Source: Eubacteriales bacterium (GTDB lineage Bacteria > Bacillota > Clostridia > Oscillospirales > Oscillospiraceae). From it: a stretch of 39,636 bases of DNA. The position numbers were made by a program, and so were the translations under genes. Below the pieces are notes generated by a model, which saw only the letters and a program-made list of their open reading frames with translations, was not told where the DNA came from and made no database searches. The stretch lies in assembly GCA_030533415.1 (NCBI GenBank), contig JAUNJE010000026.1, forward strand, positions 1 to 39,636. The letters run 5' to 3'. Positions 31,961-39,581 of the stretch are shown here, one piece after another (positions within the stretch are counted from its first letter, which is position 1; each line of letters begins with the position of its first letter).

Positions 31961-33072
31961 GCTGCACGAAGCTGTCCGGCAGTGAACTGCTGCTGAACAT
32001 TCCCGGCCTGGGCGGGTTGGAGGATTCGGGACAAACGGAACCTACGGAAACGACATTGCCTGCGGTGGAGGAAACCGAAGCTTGGCAGACGGAAGCGGAG
32101 ACGGTGACAGAGGAAACCCAGGCCGTCACGGAGCCGGATGTGCAGGGGCCTGCTTTTAACAGCGGCTGGCTGTATGCCGCTCTGGCGCTGGTGGTTCTTC
32201 TGCTGGTCTGCCTGGTGGCGGATACTCTGCGGAAGAGCAAAAAGCGCGCAAAGCAGGCTACCCTTAAGCAGGAAACCACGCCCGTCCCTGCCGGCGAAGG
32301 TGTTCCCGCTCCGGAAGCTGTTGCCCCGCTCTGTGTAACGGCTGCGGTTCTGCAGGGCCAGGGGGCCAGGGAGGACCAGCAGGACTGCTATGGCTATTCA
32401 GAGCCGGCCCGCTACGCCCAGCAGGGCGTGCTGGCCGTGGTGGCCGATGGCATGGGGGGACTGGCCAACGGCAGTGTCGTCAGTTCCGCCCTGGTTCGGA
32501 TTTTCCAGGAGGGATTTCAAAGCATGGCCGCTTATGCCCAGCCCGATGAGCTGCTGCTGGAAATGGCCGCGCAGGCCAATGCCCAAATCAACGAGATGCT
32601 CCGGGGAACGCCCCGCAGCGGCTCCACCCTGGTATCCGCAGTGATTCGGGACGGAAAATTGTACTTTCTCACTGTTGGGGATTCCCATATCTATCTTTAC
32701 AGAGGCGGCGCTTTGCTCCAGCTGAACCGGGAGCATATCTATCAGGAAGAGCTGGCGGTGAAGGCCATAAACCGGGAGGTGCCGCTTTCCCGGGTACAGG
32801 GCGACCGTCAGGCCCATTCTCTGACCAGTTATTTCGGAATCGGCAAAATCCCCGGCCTTGACAGAAACGCCAAAGGGATTAAACTAATAACAGGAGACCG
32901 TATTTTGCTGGCCACCGACGGCGTCTTTGGCACTTTGCCGGATCAGCGGCTGGAGCGGGCGCTGGAGCACGATATCGGTGATGCGGCCAAACAAATTGAG
33001 GAGGCGGTCCGGGAAGCGGACCGGCCTTACCAGGACAATTTCACCGGGCTGATTCTGGAATACCGGGAATAA
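31948..33072 (+). CDS. Membrane-anchored PP2C-family protein phosphatase
   Basis: The ATG at 31948 follows GGAGAG and gives 374 residues. An acidic Thr/Glu-rich N-terminal segment (about 1-70), likely outside, is followed by one helix (74-92) and a basic patch (RKSKKRAK) that places the rest inside. The PP2C domain (about 128-372) carries QGAREDQQD, VVADGMGGLANG, SGSTLVSAVI, VGDSHIYLY, LLATDGVFG and QDNFTGLIL, i.e. all metal-binding aspartates. It would dephosphorylate Ser/Thr residues written by the neighbouring kinases. The reading frame begins inside the FHA gene, suggesting tight coupling of their amounts. Confidence 0.92.
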   Translation: MGGLSCTKLSGSELLLNIPGLGGLEDSGQTEPTETTLPAVEETEAWQTEAETVTEETQAVTEPDVQGPAFNSGWLYAALALVVLLLVCLVADTLRKSKKRAKQATLKQETTPVPAGEGVPAPEAVAPLCVTAAVLQGQGAREDQQDCYGYSEPARYAQQGVLAVVADGMGGLANGSVVSSALVRIFQEGFQSMAAYAQPDELLLEMAAQANAQINEMLRGTPRSGSTLVSAVIRDGKLYFLTVGDSHIYLYRGGALLQLNREHIYQEELAVKAINREVPLSRVQGDRQAHSLTSYFGIGKIPGLDRNAKGIKLITGDRILLATDGVFGTLPDQRLERALEHDIGDAAKQIEEAVREADRPYQDNFTGLILEYRE

Positions 33073-33093
33073 GCCCAAGGGGGAGGAATCCAT

Positions 33094-33810
33094 ATGAACA
33101 TCAAAACAGCTTCTTTATCAGATTGCGGCGGCAGAAGCATCAATGACGATACCGTCCGTATCCGCCAGGATGAGGATGGTGTGTGCGTCTTTGTCGGTGA
33201 CGGTCTGGGCGGCTATGCCGGAGGCGGACAGGCCTCCCAGGCCGCAGCGGAAGCGGTGCTGGCGGCCAGCCGCCGGGGAAGCCTGCTGACGGAGGAAAGG
33301 CTGCTTTCCACAGCGGAGCAGGCCGACCAGGCGGTTCGGAAGCTCCAGGCGGAAAGCCGGGGAAATATGAAAACCACGCTGGTAACCCTTGCCATCGAGG
33401 ACGGACGGGCCAGGTGGATGCACGTGGGGGATTCCCGGCTGTACCATTTCCGGGACGGGCGGCTGCAATTCCAGACCATGGACCACAGCGTGTCCCAGAT
33501 GGCGGTGCTCATGGGGGAGATCACCCGGGAGCAGATCCGCTTTCACGAGGACCGCAACAGGGTGCTCCGGGCACTGGGAGGCGAGAACGCTAAGCCGGAG
33601 ATTTCCCCCACGGTCATGCTGACCGGCGGGCAGGATGCCTTTCTTCTGTGCACCGACGGATTTTGGGAATATGTCTACGAGCCGGAGATGGAGCAGGCCC
33701 TCCGCCTGGCGAAGGATCCCGAAGACTGGCTGGAGCGGATGAAAAAACTGCTTCAGACGCGGGTACCGGAGGACAACGATAATTTCACTGCGGCAGCGGT
33801 CTTTTGCTGA
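33094..33810 (+). CDS. Soluble PP2C-family protein phosphatase
   Basis: The 238-residue product is a minimal PP2C (PppA/Stp-like) domain: SDCGGRSINDDTV, FVGDGLGGYAGGGQAS, KTTLVTLAI, MHVGDSRLYHF, LLCTDGFWEY and EDNDNFTAAAVF. The metal-binding aspartates are present. No membrane segment. It differs from the preceding membrane-anchored phosphatase, so the cluster has one cytosolic and one membrane phosphatase. GGGAGG precedes the ATG, 21 bp after the previous stop. Confidence 0.93.
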   Translation: MNIKTASLSDCGGRSINDDTVRIRQDEDGVCVFVGDGLGGYAGGGQASQAAAEAVLAASRRGSLLTEERLLSTAEQADQAVRKLQAESRGNMKTTLVTLAIEDGRARWMHVGDSRLYHFRDGRLQFQTMDHSVSQMAVLMGEITREQIRFHEDRNRVLRALGGENAKPEISPTVMLTGGQDAFLLCTDGFWEYVYEPEMEQALRLAKDPEDWLERMKKLLQTRVPEDNDNFTAAAVFC

Positions 33811-33843
33811 AGCGCGCCGAAAAAGAAAATGAGGTGATACGCA

Positions 33844-36800
33844 ATGGAAAAGAAACGCTGTTATGGCTGCATGAAGCTGAAAGTTTCCAGCCCGGTCTGT
33901 GAGCATTGCGGCTACGACGAAAATACCCGCAACGCGCCCCACCAGCTGCCTGCGGGAACCGTACTCAAGGAACAGTACCTGGTGGGGCGGGTGCTGGGCC
34001 AGGGAGGCTTTGGCATCACCTACCTGGGATGGGACCTGTATCTGGACATTCCCGTGGCGGTGAAGGAATATTACCCCAACGGGGCTGTCATGCGGGAGAC
34101 CTCCGTGACAATGGATGTGGTCAGCTGTGACGGTGAGACCGGGAGCCGTTTCCGCAACAATAAGGAGCGGTTTCTGCGGGAGGCGAAAATGCTGGCCCGT
34201 TTCTCCCAGGTGCCCCAGATCGTGCAGGTAAAAAACTTTTTCCTGGCCAACAATACCGCCTATATCGTCATGGAATATGTGGAGGGCATCACCCTCAAGC
34301 AGTATGTGAAGGAGCATGGCGGCAAGCTCAGCGTGGAGGAGACCTTCACCATTTTGGGGCCTGTGGTAGAGGCCCTGTGCAAAGTCCATAAGGCGGGGCT
34401 GGTCCACCGGGATATCAGCCCGGATAACATCATGATGCTGCCCCAGGGCGGCGCCAAGCTGCTGGATTTCGGCGCGGTGCGGGATGTGGGCGCGGCTTCC
34501 GTGGACAAGGGCCTGACCAAATCCACTGAGGCGATCCTGAAGCAGGGCTATGCGCCCATTGAGCAGTACCAGAAGCGGGGCAGCCTTGGCCCCTGGACGG
34601 ATGTCTATGCGCTCTGCGCCACCATGTATTATTGCATGACGGGCCAGGTGCCGCCGGACGCGCCGGAACGCCTGCTGGGGGATGAGGACCTGAACTGGCG
34701 GGGCCTGATTCCCGAATTGACTCCGGTCCAGAAGGCGGCGCTGGAGCATGGCATGGAGCTGCGCGCGGAGAAGCGGACAAGCTCCATGGAGGTGCTGCAT
34801 GAAGAGCTGTTCCGAAAGGAGAAGCCACCAATCTCATCCCTCTTGGGTGTAAATCCGCCCCTAATCCCATCATGGGAGGAAGGGGAAACCTCCCACGTTA
34901 CCGGGGAAAACTCGGAAAAGGGGGAGGAAATCACCACCCAGGGGGAGAAAATCACGACCCAGGCGGAGGAAACCACCCACGTTACCGGGGAAAAACCGGA
35001 AGAGGGGGAGAAAAAGTCCCGTGCCGGCAAGGGCCGGATGGTTTTGATCGGCGCTCTGGGAGCGGCCGCGGTGCTTCTGCTGTGCCTGATTCTGCTTCTC
35101 GGAGGCAGGGACAAGACAGAAGACAAGGAGGAGTCTCTGCCCCCGGCGGAGACTGCGGGCGCCGCCGCGCGGACGGAGGACGGCAATACCGTTTCCGGAA
35201 ACTGCGGCCAGAATTTGACCTGGGTGCTGGACCGGGATACCGGGGAGCTGACCATTTCCGGCAGCGGGGAAATATACGATTACGACTGCTACGGCTATTA
35301 TAATTCCGGTTTGGCCTACGCGCCCTGGCGCGGTTATCAGGATCAAATCACCTCCGTCACCATAGAAGACGGTGTGACGGTAATCGGCTCCTGCGCGTTT
35401 ATGGGTTGTAAGAACCTGAAGGCCGTGCAGCTTCCCGGCACGTTGGAGGAGATTCGGCTTAGTGCCTTTGACCAGTGCGCGCTGACGGAGCTGGCGCTGC
35501 CCGACGGTTTGCAAACCATCGGTGAAAGCGCGTTCTCCTGGAATCCGCTGAAAACGGTAACCATTCCCGACAGCGTGCGCTATGTGGGCGTGGCAGCGTT
35601 TGACTGCAACCCGCAGCTGGAAAACGTCACCATCGGCCCGGATACCCGGCTGAACTATGATACCTGGTATCCAATCTTCAGCGGAAATGGATTCACCATT
35701 CATGGTTACACCAACTCCATGGCGGAGGATTACGCCCAAATTCTGGGATGCAATTTCGTATCCACCGGTGAGAACCAATGGGACGCCGAGGGCCAGTGCG
35801 GCGACAATCTGTACTGGCATCTGGATTTTGATTCGGGATTCCTGAAAATTGACGGCGAAGGCCAAATGTGGGACTTTAATGGCCCATGGAGGTTGAGCGA
35901 GGACGAGTGGAACGATGACTTGGAGCTGATTCCATGGAGCCAGTACCGGGGCAAAATTTATGTGTTGTCCATTGGCGATGAGGTCACCAGCATTGGGCTA
36001 GATGCCTTCGCGAATTGTGATAATCTGGTGGATGTCTACTTTGGGAATTCCGTAGAGAGCATCCGTAGTGCTTTCTTATCAACTGCCATAGATCAGCTTT
36101 ATCTTCCCGACAACGTGACATACATAGAAAATCATACTATCAACTGGTGCGAAAATCTGACGGAGGTGCGGCTTCCCGAAAACCTGAAATTTCTGGAGGA
36201 AAACGCCATTGCGGAGTGTGGAAATCTGCAAAGGCTGTTCGTGGGGCGGGATACCGTCATCGATGAATCCCATGGACTGCCATTTTCATCGGAAGAGACT
36301 GGGAATTCGACGACTTATCCCAACCTGACCATCTATGGCATGCAAAATTCCGACGCGGAGCGGTTTGCTGCGGAATATGGCTTCTCCTTCAAAATCGGCG
36401 CCTGGCCCGAAAACTGGGGGTCTGGCCTGGCGGCGGAAGCGGAGGGCCAGTGTGGTGACGATGTCTGGTGGCTGCTGAGCAATGGTGTACTGGTGGTCTA
36501 CGGCACCGGAGAGATGTGGGATTTCAACGGCACCTGGCAGCTGCGGGAGGAGAATAAGGACTCCTGGATCGATAACCGGGAGCTGCCCCCTTGGTCAAGC
36601 TATCAGGACCAGATCGGGACACTGTTATTCATGGGCGACGTTACCTACATCGGAGAGAACGCGTTTTCCGGCTGCAGGCTCAGCGACAATGTTGATCTGG
36701 GCAGCTCGGTTCGCACCATCGGGGCGAATGCCTTCCTCGAATCGGGAATCCAGCATATTGTTATCCCCGAGCAGGTGACATCGATTGACCATAACGCTTT

Positions 36801-37083
36801 CAACTATTGCGAAAGCCTGACCAGCGTGTGGCTGCCGGATAATCTGGACAGGCTGCAGGCCACTGTGTTCAACCAGTGCCGCAATCTCCAAAAGCTGTAT
36901 GTGGGCGGCAAAACAATTCTGGAAAGAGACGGCAAATTGACGCCCTTTACGCAGCTTGGCGCAACACTGGACGATGAAACCGTAATGCCCTACAATCTGA
37001 CCATCTATGGCTACGAAAATTCCGATGCCGAGCGGTTTGCCAAGGAGTATGACATCCCTTTTGTTCTAGCGCCAGCGGAATGA
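33844..37083 (+). CDS. Receptor-like Ser/Thr kinase with zinc ribbon, transmembrane helix and leucine-rich-repeat ectodomain
   Basis: In order the 1079 residues comprise a zinc ribbon (Cys 6, 9, 19, 22) and a kinase domain (about 43-325: LGQGGFGITY, VAVKEYYP with Lys 74, REAKML, HRDISPDN at 188-195, LLDFGAVRD). A repetitive Glu/Thr linker (345-392), a transmembrane helix (399-420) and an extracytoplasmic region follow. The ectodomain has three units (about 452-640, 648-850, 866-1075). Each starts with CGxxxxW and a small beta block ending in YDY or WDF, then BspA-type leucine-rich repeats (SIGxxAFxxCxxL, LPxxLxxI) and ends with a GYxNSDAERFA-like module. The reading frame ends just before a fourth unit that continues in another frame. 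AGGTGA precedes the ATG. Confidence 0.9.
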   Translation: MEKKRCYGCMKLKVSSPVCEHCGYDENTRNAPHQLPAGTVLKEQYLVGRVLGQGGFGITYLGWDLYLDIPVAVKEYYPNGAVMRETSVTMDVVSCDGETGSRFRNNKERFLREAKMLARFSQVPQIVQVKNFFLANNTAYIVMEYVEGITLKQYVKEHGGKLSVEETFTILGPVVEALCKVHKAGLVHRDISPDNIMMLPQGGAKLLDFGAVRDVGAASVDKGLTKSTEAILKQGYAPIEQYQKRGSLGPWTDVYALCATMYYCMTGQVPPDAPERLLGDEDLNWRGLIPELTPVQKAALEHGMELRAEKRTSSMEVLHEELFRKEKPPISSLLGVNPPLIPSWEEGETSHVTGENSEKGEEITTQGEKITTQAEETTHVTGEKPEEGEKKSRAGKGRMVLIGALGAAAVLLLCLILLLGGRDKTEDKEESLPPAETAGAAARTEDGNTVSGNCGQNLTWVLDRDTGELTISGSGEIYDYDCYGYYNSGLAYAPWRGYQDQITSVTIEDGVTVIGSCAFMGCKNLKAVQLPGTLEEIRLSAFDQCALTELALPDGLQTIGESAFSWNPLKTVTIPDSVRYVGVAAFDCNPQLENVTIGPDTRLNYDTWYPIFSGNGFTIHGYTNSMAEDYAQILGCNFVSTGENQWDAEGQCGDNLYWHLDFDSGFLKIDGEGQMWDFNGPWRLSEDEWNDDLELIPWSQYRGKIYVLSIGDEVTSIGLDAFANCDNLVDVYFGNSVESIRSAFLSTAIDQLYLPDNVTYIENHTINWCENLTEVRLPENLKFLEENAIAECGNLQRLFVGRDTVIDESHGLPFSSEETGNSTTYPNLTIYGMQNSDAERFAAEYGFSFKIGAWPENWGSGLAAEAEGQCGDDVWWLLSNGVLVVYGTGEMWDFNGTWQLREENKDSWIDNRELPPWSSYQDQIGTLLFMGDVTYIGENAFSGCRLSDNVDLGSSVRTIGANAFLESGIQHIVIPEQVTSIDHNAFNYCESLTSVWLPDNLDRLQATVFNQCRNLQKLYVGGKTILERDGKLTPFTQLGATLDDETVMPYNLTIYGYENSDAERFAKEYDIPFVLAPAE
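34885..34994 (+). repeat. Imperfect direct repeats encoding the kinase juxtamembrane linker
   Basis: A 26-bp unit at 34885-34910 recurs at 34969-34994 with one mismatch, both encoding a HVTGE-containing stretch. Between them an ATCACxACCCAGG unit is also duplicated. The encoded segment, rich in Glu and Thr, lies between the kinase domain and the membrane helix. Confidence 0.75.
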
Positions 37084-37694
37084 CCGCTGAAGCAGAAGGC
37101 CAATGCGGGGACAGCGTTTGGTGGTTCCTCAGCGGCGATACGCTGGTGCTTTACGGAAGCGGAGAGACATGGTGCTTTGGCTTGAAACAATCGGATATCC
37201 AGTCCTGGGCGAAGGAGGACTACGAAAACGGACGGGCTTTCACCACATATCCGGAGTACTATGAATACAGAGAAGCGATCCGCCGTTTCGTGGTGCTTCC
37301 CGGTGTGGATTTCCTGCGGGATGGACTGGCTATTGGGCTGTATTGGCTGGAGGAGGTGGAATTCGGAACGGTTTCCAGCTGCTGGCTGAATTTCAGAAAC
37401 ATCAAAACTCTGAAGGAGGTTGTTTTCCCCGAGAGTATGGCGTCCATCGGCAGTTATATGTTCATCGAAGGGGGCATAGAGAAAATTACGATTCTCAACG
37501 CCAGTGCGGAAATCGGAGAATATTTCTGCTATGAATGCAGCAGCCTGCGGGAAATTTGGTTTGGCGGAAACGAAAAAATCGAACAGCCACTATTTTGGGG
37601 AATGAACTTGAGCGAAGTTACCTTCTACGTCAAGCCCGGCTCCGATGCGGAGAGGTTCGCGGAACAAAAAGGAATTTCTTATGAATACTACTAA
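37080..37694 (+). CDS. Detached fourth ectodomain unit of the receptor-like kinase (probable frameshift product)
   Basis: This 204-residue frame starts at an ATG overlapping the kinase stop (ATGA). It begins TAEAEGQCGDSVWWFLSGDT, the same module that opens kinase units 2 and 3 (AEGQCGDNLYW; AAEAEGQCGDDVWW), and continues with leucine-rich-repeat-like text (FPESMASIGSYMFIEGG) to SDAERFAEQKGISYEYY. It has no signal peptide or membrane helix, so as a separate protein it would be stranded in the cytoplasm. Translating this frame upstream of the ATG gives SASGMTAEAEGQ, matching GSGLAAEAEGQ before unit 3. The homology therefore begins before the ATG. I read it as the 3' part of the kinase gene displaced by one base. 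Confidence 0.75.
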   Translation: MTAEAEGQCGDSVWWFLSGDTLVLYGSGETWCFGLKQSDIQSWAKEDYENGRAFTTYPEYYEYREAIRRFVVLPGVDFLRDGLAIGLYWLEEVEFGTVSSCWLNFRNIKTLKEVVFPESMASIGSYMFIEGGIEKITILNASAEIGEYFCYECSSLREIWFGGNEKIEQPLFWGMNLSEVTFYVKPGSDAERFAEQKGISYEYY

Positions 37695-37707
37695 TTGAGG
37701 TGAGCAT

Positions 37708-38745
37708 ATGGGAGAAGCACAATTTTGGCTCAGTGACGGCACGGTTGTGGGCGGCCGGTACCGGCTGGAAAAGGTGCTGGGGATCGGCGGCTACGGCATC
37801 ACTTACCGGGGCCTGGATATGCGCCTGGAACGGCTGGTGGCAGTGAAGGAATACTACCCCTCCTTCTGGGCCAGCCGGTTCACGGAATACGGCTGCGGCG
37901 TCCGGGTGCTGCAGGGCATGGAGGAGGCGTTCCGGAAGGGAATGGACCGCTTCCTGGATGAGGCCAAGACCCTTGTACAGCTGTCCAATATTTCCGGTGT
38001 GGTTCGGGTCAGTGACTTTTTTCAGGAAAACGGCACGGCCTATCTGGTGATGGACTATCTGGACGGCAAAAACCTGAAGCAAATGGCCGACGGCTTTGGC
38101 GGCCGGATTCCCGCGGATGTGCTGATCCCGGTGCTGGCCCCGGTGATCTCGGCACTGCGGCAGGTGCATGAGCTGGGGATGATCCACCGGGATATCAGCC
38201 CTGACAACATTATGATGCTGTCCGACGGCTCCGTGCGGCTCATCGATTTCGGCAATGCCAGAGATACCACCGACGACCGCTCCATGACCCTGGCCATGAA
38301 GCAGGGCTTTGCCGCCCCGGAGCAGTACCGCAGCCGGGGACAGGGGACCTATACGGATGTCTATGGTATCTGCGCCACCATGTATTACTGCCTGACGGGC
38401 AAGCTGCCACCCCAAGCCATGGACCGGCTTACCGGAACGCCCTTCCCCACACCGTCGGAGCTGGGGGTCAGCATCACGGAGCAGTGGGAAAAGACGATTA
38501 TGGATGGTTTGGAGTTGTATGTGAATAAGCGCATTCAGACCATGGAGGAGCTTTGGCAGCGGCTGTATGTGGTGACACAGCCGGAACCGATTCCCTACAC
38601 CGGGGTGGAGGATTATACCCCCACCACACAGATCGAACCGAAGCCCCACTTCCCGGACCTTCCGTGGGAAAAGGCCGTTTCCACGGGACTGCAGCGGATC
38701 CGCGGCATCTGCGCGCAAATCTATCAAAAAATGAAAGAGCTGTGA
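37708..38745 (+). CDS. Ser/Thr protein kinase
   Basis: The 345-residue soluble protein is a complete Hanks-type kinase: LGIGGYGITY (24-33), LVAVKEYYPS with Lys 47, LDEAKTL (Glu 85), HRDISPDN (160-167), LIDFGNARD (178-186) and APEQY in the activation segment. It is closest within the window to the receptor-like kinase but has no zinc ribbon or membrane helix. A C-terminal tail of about 60 residues contains DYTPTTQIEP, a possible phosphothreonine site for the neighbouring FHA domains (inference). AGGTGAGC precedes the ATG, 13 bp after the detached ectodomain frame. Confidence 0.94.
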   Translation: MGEAQFWLSDGTVVGGRYRLEKVLGIGGYGITYRGLDMRLERLVAVKEYYPSFWASRFTEYGCGVRVLQGMEEAFRKGMDRFLDEAKTLVQLSNISGVVRVSDFFQENGTAYLVMDYLDGKNLKQMADGFGGRIPADVLIPVLAPVISALRQVHELGMIHRDISPDNIMMLSDGSVRLIDFGNARDTTDDRSMTLAMKQGFAAPEQYRSRGQGTYTDVYGICATMYYCLTGKLPPQAMDRLTGTPFPTPSELGVSITEQWEKTIMDGLELYVNKRIQTMEELWQRLYVVTQPEPIPYTGVEDYTPTTQIEPKPHFPDLPWEKAVSTGLQRIRGICAQIYQKMKEL

Positions 38746-38749
38746 CGCC

Positions 38750-39217
38750 ATGGAAAAGCCGGATGAATTTGACCGCTGCATCTATTGCTTCGCCCCCAAG
38801 GATACCCCGGGGCCTTGTCCGGCCTGCGGCTATGACAACGGACTTTGCGATCCGCCGGGATGGTGGCTGTCACCGGGAACAGTCCTAAAGGGCCGCTATA
38901 TCGTGGGCCGCCACTTGAGCAGCACGTCTGCGGAGCTTACCTATCTGGGATGGGATCTGCGGCGGAATTGCCTTACAGAGGTGGTGGAATATTTCCCGGA
39001 GGATTATGTAAAGCGGGATATTACCAATTCCGACGATGTCAGCTGTATTCCCGGCTGCGCCCAAGCTCTGGAAACCGGACGCCAGGCCTTCTTTGAAAAG
39101 GCAAAGCTGTTCTATAACTGTGTCAGCCGGATAGAAGCGCTGAAAATGGACTTTTTTGTCAGGAACAATACCTGCTATTATGTCCGTGAGAAAAAGCCCA
39201 AAAACGCGATGCCGTAA
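38750..39217 (+). CDS. Zinc-ribbon plus degenerate kinase N-lobe (truncated pseudokinase)
   Basis: The 155-residue product aligns along its whole length with the start of the receptor-like kinase. It has a zinc ribbon (CIYC at 10-13, CPAC at 23-26), SPGTVLKGRYIVGR (against AGTVLKEQYLVGR) and TYLGWDL, then FFVRNNTCYYV (against FFLANNTAYIV), and stops at the hinge. The glycine loop is lost (SSTSAE instead of GQGGFG) and the ATP-binding Lys is Val (EVVEYFPE against AVKEYYPN). No C-lobe, HRD or DFG follows. It cannot be an active kinase: it is a decaying duplicate or a small decoy. It begins 4 bp after the previous stop with no clear binding site. Confidence 0.8.
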   Translation: MEKPDEFDRCIYCFAPKDTPGPCPACGYDNGLCDPPGWWLSPGTVLKGRYIVGRHLSSTSAELTYLGWDLRRNCLTEVVEYFPEDYVKRDITNSDDVSCIPGCAQALETGRQAFFEKAKLFYNCVSRIEALKMDFFVRNNTCYYVREKKPKNAMP

Positions 39218-39238
39218 TACCGCGCCGGGATAACGAAA

Positions 39239-39285
39239 ACACCCCTGCCTGCACTGCACAGTGCCGGCAGGGGGGTATTTTCTGG
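39239..39285 (+). terminator. Terminator ending the FHA/kinase/phosphatase cluster
   Basis: ACCCCTGCC and GGCAGGGGGGT form the outer stem and CACTG/CAGTG the inner stem, followed by ATTTTC. It lies about 20 bp after the last stop codon. Confidence 0.8.
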
Positions 39286-39361
39286 TAAATTGCATAAAAA
39301 CTTTCGCCTTAAAACCCGACATCTGATAAAATATAATAATCCTGCATTTTTAATATGAAGG

Positions 39362-39473
39362 TCATTATGAGACGTGTTTTCGTGATTTTCTATCTCAAAA
39401 ATCACGAAAACGTCAACGCCGTCAGGCGGTGCCTTCTTGCTAAAAATGAAACATTTTTAGCAAGAAACAGTAT
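39362..39473 (-). repeat. Structured intergenic repeat, copy B with an extra hairpin
   Basis: On the minus strand this 112-bp element shares both ends and the core blocks of copy A (19028-19101). Its first hairpin is a perfect 14-bp stem (39434-39447 with 39453-39466, loop GAAAC on the plus strand). Compared with copy A, two base pairs in the stem are swapped in both arms. It also carries about 40 extra bases forming another perfect 14-bp hairpin (39376-39389 with 39398-39411). Confidence 0.8.
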
Positions 39474-39553
39474 GAATGTAAATGATTTATCCGAGATGTA
39501 ACCATTAGCAACATCTCACAGATACGGTCAACGCCCACTTGTATATAAAAGGG

Positions 39554-39580
39554 GCCGCTACAAGTAGAACCTGCAGCGGC
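39554..39580 (-). terminator. Terminator of the tmRNA gene
   Basis: GCCGCTACA (39554-39562) pairs with TGCAGCGGC (39572-39580) with one wobble. On the minus strand it follows the CCA end directly and is followed by CCCCTTTTATA. Confidence 0.75.
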
Positions 39581-39581
39581 T

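Larger units (their letters stand above)
39218..39581. other. Intergenic region holding repeat copy B and several hairpins, no gene
   Basis: The 364 bp between the pseudokinase fragment and the tmRNA end hold a terminator for the cluster (39239-39285), repeat copy B (39362-39473), a 7-bp hairpin GAGATGT/ACATCTC (39493-39517), and the tmRNA terminator (39554-39580). I see no credible coding sequence. Confidence 0.7.

Noticed and set aside
33118-34800. 560-residue open frame on the minus strand
   Set aside because: It lies fully opposite the soluble PP2C and the receptor-like kinase, both of which have complete family motifs. It shows His/Leu/Gly-rich shadow composition and no binding site.
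37080-37694. Independent gene or programmed -1 frameshift product
   Set aside because: Similarity to the preceding repeat unit extends upstream of the ATG, and the protein lacks any export signal. No XXXYYYZ heptamer is visible. A plain frame change fits best, though it is kept as a finding.
26930-39217. Type VI secretion or type VII secretion locus
   Set aside because: Kinase, PP2C and FHA genes also occur in such loci, but no structural secretion gene (sheath, VgrG, EssC-type ATPase, WXG100) is in the window.
39371-39466. CRISPR-like or IS terminal repeats
   Set aside because: The inverted arms are simple hairpins within one short element. There are no regularly spaced direct repeats, no spacer pattern and no transposase nearby.
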